Assembly: GCA_031278965.1 (NCBI GenBank)
Contig: JAITJJ010000174.1
Location: 1-8,950 of the forward strand
Length of the DNA: 8,950 bases
Origin: Deferribacteraceae bacterium
GTDB lineage: Bacteria; Chrysiogenota; Deferribacteres; Deferribacterales; JAISNW01
Reading direction: 5' to 3'
Shown here: in pieces, positions 6,519 through 8,950 of the stretch
Layout: every line of letters begins with the position of its first letter
Position numbering within the stretch: position 1 is the stretch's first letter
The notes under the pieces: generated by a model
What the model was told of the DNA's origin: nothing
Database searches by the model: none
Seen by the model: only the letters and a program-made list of their open reading frames with translations
Translations under genes and position numbers: made by a program

Positions 6519-6538
6519 TTTTTTTTTTCCTTTCCCTC
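6495..6538 (-). promoter_or_regulatory. Candidate -1 ribosomal frameshift (or slippage) signal joining cheW to cheZ
   Basis: The mRNA carries an A10 run (6519-6528). The zero frame reads AAA AAA AAG and then TAA, so A AAA AAG (6518-6524), the slippery heptamer of E. coli dnaX, lies directly before the cheW stop. AGGG (6534-6537) lies 9 bases upstream, like the internal Shine-Dalgarno stimulator. Six bases downstream is a hairpin with a perfect 6-bp stem, CGCTTC (6506-6511) with GAAGCG (6495-6500), around a 5-base loop. A -1 shift enters the cheZ frame at GTA 6516-6518. Transcriptional slippage adding one A would give the same fusion. The alternative is a miscounted homopolymer in one continuous gene. 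Confidence 0.5.
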
Positions 6539-7456
6539 GCGCTTGCGCTTATTGAGTTCTTCGGTCTCAGCTTCGCGTTTGGAGAGTTCCATAGCTATAA
6601 GCTCTTCTATACTTAGGGCGTTTTCAGTCGTCAAGCCAGGCTTTGCCTCTTCGGTTTGTTTTTCTTCAGATCCTTTGACGGCGCTTGCTAAAAGACCATC
6701 AAGCTCATTCTGTTTTATAAGGGCTTCTTCTCTGGTTGTTGTTTTGGATTGGGCTTCCACTTCTTTCAACACTTCATTGGCGGCTGCATCCGCGGATATT
6801 ATTTGCGGTTTTCCGACTTCATCCGCCATGGAATATTTTTCAGTTTTCGGAACTCCTGCAGACTTGATTTCCGGAGCTTTAGGCAATTCCTCCGGTTTTA
6901 AGGGAGACTTTACCGGCCTCTGTTTCACGCTCATCTTCAAATCTTTCTTTTCAACAATGCGCTGACGGAGGGCGCTTTCCGTATCCCCTTCGCCAACAAC
7001 ACGGTCAATATCCAAAAGGATTATAAGACGTTCGTTAAATTTGCATATACCCAATATATATTCTTGCCCAATGGCGCCCACAAGGGGGGGGGTGGGCTCT
7101 ACCATAGATTTGGCTATACGGATTACCTGCGTAACCTCATCCACCACAAAACCAATCTGCTCCTTCTCAAAGCGCACCACTATAACCCTTGTGGCTTTAT
7201 CAAAATCAGTTTTATCCAGATTAAAGCGAACCCTCAGATCAATGACGGGGATAACTTTCCCCCTGAGATTCATAACGCCTAAAACAAACGAATCGGAACG
7301 GGGAACAATGGTTATCTCCACAGTGCGGATTATCTCTTGAATTTTCAGCACATCAACCGCATATTCTTCATCTCCAAGTTTCATACCCACAAGCTGTATA
7401 TCGGCAGCCTCAACTGCATGCGACTCGGCTTCTTTTACATAATCAATATTCTCCAT
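6515..7456 (-). CDS. cheW: Chemotaxis coupling protein CheW with a long charged C-terminal tail
   Basis: CheW links chemoreceptors to the histidine kinase CheA in the membrane-associated signalling array. Residues about 18-160 form the CheW domain: IQLVGMKLGDEEYAVDVLKIQEIIR, VMNLRGKVIPVIDLR, VVRFEKEQIGFVVDEV and a final CKFNERLIILLDIDRV. The family is usually about 150-170 residues, so residues 165-313 are an unusual extension. It is rich in K, E and P, predicted disordered by composition, and contains the FliM-like peptide QNELDGLLAS (249-258). ATG 7456 has AGGAG upstream, and a promoter lies at 7488-7516. The frame ends EGKEKKK-TAA on an A10 run, with the cheZ frame open in -1. It could equally be a separate 313-residue protein. 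The domain call is firm. Confidence 0.92.
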   Translation of the reverse strand: MENIDYVKEAESHAVEAADIQLVGMKLGDEEYAVDVLKIQEIIRTVEITIVPRSDSFVLGVMNLRGKVIPVIDLRVRFNLDKTDFDKATRVIVVRFEKEQIGFVVDEVTQVIRIAKSMVEPTPPLVGAIGQEYILGICKFNERLIILLDIDRVVGEGDTESALRQRIVEKKDLKMSVKQRPVKSPLKPEELPKAPEIKSAGVPKTEKYSMADEVGKPQIISADAAANEVLKEVEAQSKTTTREEALIKQNELDGLLASAVKGSEEKQTEEAKPGLTTENALSIEELIAMELSKREAETEELNKRKREGKEKKK

Positions 7457-7487
7457 GCTGCTCCTCTGAACCGCTATGATTTACAGT

Positions 7488-7516
7488 ATTCTAACGGTAA
7501 AATATAAAAAATTCAA
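7488..7516 (-). promoter_or_regulatory. Sigma70-type promoter upstream of cheW
   Basis: TTGAAT (7511-7516) and TAGAAT (7488-7493; five of six bases match the -10 consensus) are 17 bases apart on the minus strand, the optimal spacing. The expected start is near 7481, giving a leader of about 25 bases to the cheW ATG. It probably drives cheW, cheZ and the genes that follow to the helicase. Confidence 0.6.
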
Positions 7517-7735
7517 GATTAATTCCGCAATTACTAATATTTCTTTGATTATTGAAGAGATCCACGCACTCCGACAGAATCTTTAGAAGGGAGGCATACC
7601 TGTTTTTGGGCAATTCATAAGAGCAAAAGCGAGGAAAACGCCAACAGCTTGGATATATTCATATATTCCTATTTAGTATTCAAAAGAAAACGGGGAACCT
7701 TGGGGAAAATTATCCGCAGACGGCAACTTTCCGCA
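7517..7735. other. Intergenic stretch without a supported gene
   Basis: Between the cheW promoter and the repeat element no convincing gene is seen. On the minus strand, ATG 7662 opens a 15-residue hydrophobic peptide (MNISKLLAFSSLLLL, stop TGA 7615-7617) with TAGGA upstream. The same frame continues for 21 more codons after the TGA. It looks like the remains of a signal peptide and is too short to call. Confidence 0.4.
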
Positions 7736-7950
7736 CCGTCCGCAATGGCGGACGGCCAGACTGTTGAAAAAGTCGGTTTTAAGGGGTGCTGTTTTAGAAT
7801 GGATGTTTAATTTTAAAAACACCAACCTTGAACCGCTCCGATTTACAAAGGCATTCACTTTTGTAAGTCACCCCTTCCTGACAGGGAAACTTTAAAACAC
7901 TTGCGATTTTGCACTATTTCGACACTCTGACCGTCCGCAATGGCGGATGG
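7736..7950. mobile_element. MITE-like structured element with terminal inverted repeats
   Basis: The outer ends are two 20-base hairpins, CCGTCCGCAATGGCGGACGG (7736-7755) and a copy differing at one base (7931-7950). One base inside each lies an 18-base inverted repeat (7757-7774 and 7912-7929), 14 of 18 bases paired. Further nested pairs follow: GTTTTAA (7776-7782) with TTAAAAC (7892-7898), AAGGGGTG (7781-7788) with CACCCCTT (7869-7876), and near the tip TTACAAA (7843-7849) with TTTGTAA (7860-7866). The 215-bp unit carries no transposase and could fold almost end to end. CAGACTGTTGAAAAAGTC resembles transposon ends. No clear target duplication is seen outside the hairpins. It lies 22 bases after the moaC stop codon. 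Confidence 0.6.
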
Positions 7951-7971
7951 CATTCGGATGACTGCAAGCCG

Positions 7972-8451
7972 TTACTCTGCCCTTATATACGCCCCGCTTC
8001 GTCCGCCGGATTTTTTCATTAGCCGTATATCGGAGATAACCATTGTTTTATCGGCAGCTTTTACCATATCATATATGGTAAGCGCCGCGGCAGAGACCGC
8101 CGTCAACGCTTCCATCTCCACGCCAGTTTTCCCTGTCAGGCGCGCTCTGGCGGTAATCTCTATCTCGCTTTTTTCTTCATCGGGGGAGAATTCCACCTCA
8201 ACAGAGGTCAGCGAGAGGGGGTGGCACAGGGGGATAATATCCGACGTCCGTTTGGCAGCCATAATCCCCGCAAGTCGGGCGGCCTCAAGAACATTCCCTT
8301 TTTTTGCCCTGTTTTCAAGGATAAGCGCAAGGGTGGAGCTTTGCATTCCGATAACCCCCCTCGCTTCCGCTTCCCGCAAAGTGTCTCCTTTCTCCGTCAC
8401 GTCAACCATGCGGAGCTTCCCGTCAGAATCTATGTGAGTCAGACTGTTCAT
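7972..8451 (-). CDS. moaC: Cyclic pyranopterin monophosphate synthase MoaC
   Basis: MoaC works with MoaA in the first step of molybdenum cofactor synthesis, turning the 3',8-cyclo-GTP intermediate into cyclic pyranopterin monophosphate in the cytoplasm. The 159-residue protein has the family's normal length and its landmarks: MVDVTEK near the start, AKRTSDIIPLCHPL in the middle, and GKTGVEMEALTAVSAAALTIYDMVKAADK towards the end, which carries the conserved active-site residues. ATG 8451 has GGGGGAG just upstream and begins one base after the stop of the pseudopilin gene (TAA-T-ATG). The two are therefore probably co-transcribed, though not related in function. A longer frame exists upstream, but those 28 residues do not look like MoaC. 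Confidence 0.96.
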   Translation of the reverse strand: MNSLTHIDSDGKLRMVDVTEKGDTLREAEARGVIGMQSSTLALILENRAKKGNVLEAARLAGIMAAKRTSDIIPLCHPLSLTSVEVEFSPDEEKSEIEITARARLTGKTGVEMEALTAVSAAALTIYDMVKAADKTMVISDIRLMKKSGGRSGAYIRAE

Positions 8452-8452
8452 A

Positions 8453-8950
8453 TTACTCCCCCATCCCTCCAAGCAATCTTGCCGCCGTAAAAGTATACGT
8501 AGCGTTATCTTTGGAAAATGTAATACGGAAAACAAGTGTATCTCCCGCTATCATATCACTATAATCTCTCCCGTCATGCCCCTCTGTTTTGATGTCTGTT
8601 ACATTTGAAAGCAGCGGCATCCGCATAACATAATTCATAGACGTGTTCTTTTCCTCACGGTATAAATCCGCTTCGTCAAGATAGTAAGATATGCTCACCG
8701 GTATTGACTTGTTAAAGGTCAGAGAGTTCTGACTTACCATAGAGAAAAAAACATCTTCGTCAGTTATGCTCTCATTATCCGCCGCCCCGTATTTAAGCAT
8801 CATCCGCACGTCCCTCACAAACAGGCGTTCAAAAGCCTGAACCTCCGCAAACTTGTCTCCGGAGTGCGTCATACGCTCCGATACCGCAAGAACCCCATCA
8901 AGAATTGAGTATGAACCTATAAGGATCACTGAAGATATGGCAAGGGCGAT
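8453..8950 (-). CDS. Type II secretion-like pseudopilin (GspJ-like), N-terminus beyond the window
   Basis: The frame runs in from the right edge. Its first visible residues, IALAISSVILIGSYSILDG, are the hydrophobic helix that follows the cleavage site in type IV pilin-like proteins. SERMTHSGDKFAEVQAFERLFVRDVRMMLKYG then continues the long helix as in minor pseudopilins of the GspJ type. The rest is a beta-rich globular part (SIPVSISYYLDEADLYREE, DTLVFRITFSKDNATYTFTAARLL). About 165 residues are visible, so only the leader and roughly the first ten mature residues should be missing. Such proteins form the tip of the type II secretion pseudopilus in the inner membrane and periplasm. Assignment to GspJ over another minor pseudopilin is tentative. 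Confidence 0.7.
   Translation of the reverse strand: MALAISSVILIGSYSILDGVLAVSERMTHSGDKFAEVQAFERLFVRDVRMMLKYGAADNESITDEDVFFSMVSQNSLTFNKSIPVSISYYLDEADLYREEKNTSMNYVMRMPLLSNVTDIKTEGHDGRDYSDMIAGDTLVFRITFSKDNATYTFTAARLLGGMGE

Noticed and set aside
6486..6965. Plus-strand frame opposite the cheW tail
   Set aside because: The opposite strand carries the CheW domain and its continuous tail. The plus frame is rich in Ser/Phe, as expected for the complement of a K/E-rich coding region.
7081..7092. Run of C on the cheW coding strand as a second frameshift site
   Set aside because: The CheW domain reads through it without any break (EPTPPLVGAIG), so nothing suggests a shift there.
7673..7858. 61-residue minus-strand frame in the moaC-cheW spacer
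   Set aside because: It lies mostly inside the hairpin element and its sequence follows from the inverted repeats; there is no ribosome site or protein-like pattern.
7931..7971. Rho-independent terminator of moaC
   Set aside because: The hairpin at 7931-7950 is GC-rich, but no T run follows it on the moaC transcript, and it is a repeat-element end.
1..8950. CRISPR array, tRNA or rRNA genes
   Set aside because: No regularly spaced repeats, cloverleaf or rRNA-like segments were seen on either strand.

Overview
The window carries eleven recognisable coding units, all on the minus strand, so it reads from right to left. CheZ, CheW, an outer-membrane-type lipoprotein, LPS-type glycosyltransferases and a type II secretion-like pseudopilin together point to a flagellated Gram-negative (diderm) bacterium of moderate G+C. 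CheZ outside the beta/gamma-proteobacteria suggests a deltaproteobacterial, Deferribacterota or Nitrospirota-like lineage, but the taxon cannot be fixed from this sequence.

Right end (8950-7972): a pseudopilin (GspJ-like, cut by the window edge) is followed after one base by moaC of molybdopterin synthesis. Next comes a 515-base spacer. It holds a structured 215-bp MITE-like element (7736-7950) and, at its far end, a good sigma70-type promoter (TTGAAT-17-TAGAAT) for the chemotaxis unit.

Middle (7456-4784): cheW carries an unusually long charged tail that includes a FliM-like peptide. The frame then runs into cheZ. At the junction the cheW frame ends on an A10 run (A AAA AAG TAA) with an AGGG upstream and a 6-bp hairpin 6 nt downstream. 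This is the layout of the E. coli dnaX -1 frameshift signal. The -1 frame is exactly the cheZ frame, and upstream of a lone TTG that frame is open but has no ATG, GTG or TTG start. A 543-residue CheW-CheZ protein made by recoding or transcriptional slippage is the most interesting possibility here; a homopolymer sequencing error is the main rival. After cheZ come a protein with a lysine/arginine-rich tail of four imperfect repeats and a small lipoprotein.

Left-middle (4787-1695): a WaaE/KdtX-like family 2 glycosyltransferase, a KDPG-aldolase-like/VOC fusion whose aldolase active-site residues appear lost, and a DEAD-box RNA helicase. Several genes are joined by 4-base ATGA overlaps or short gaps, so 7456 to 1695 is probably one operon.

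Left end (1694-1): the wreck of a two-gene defence-type module, an RloA-like AAA ATPase plus an RloB (TOPRIM-like) nuclease candidate. Most of the ATPase has been deleted, fusing its first ~86 residues in frame to RloB, and RloB is then broken by a frameshift and a stop. Its promoter is intact and bracketed by two near-identical palindromes 62 bp apart. The RloB stop overlaps by ATGA the start of a family 9 glycosyltransferase (LPS heptosyltransferase type), which runs off the left edge.
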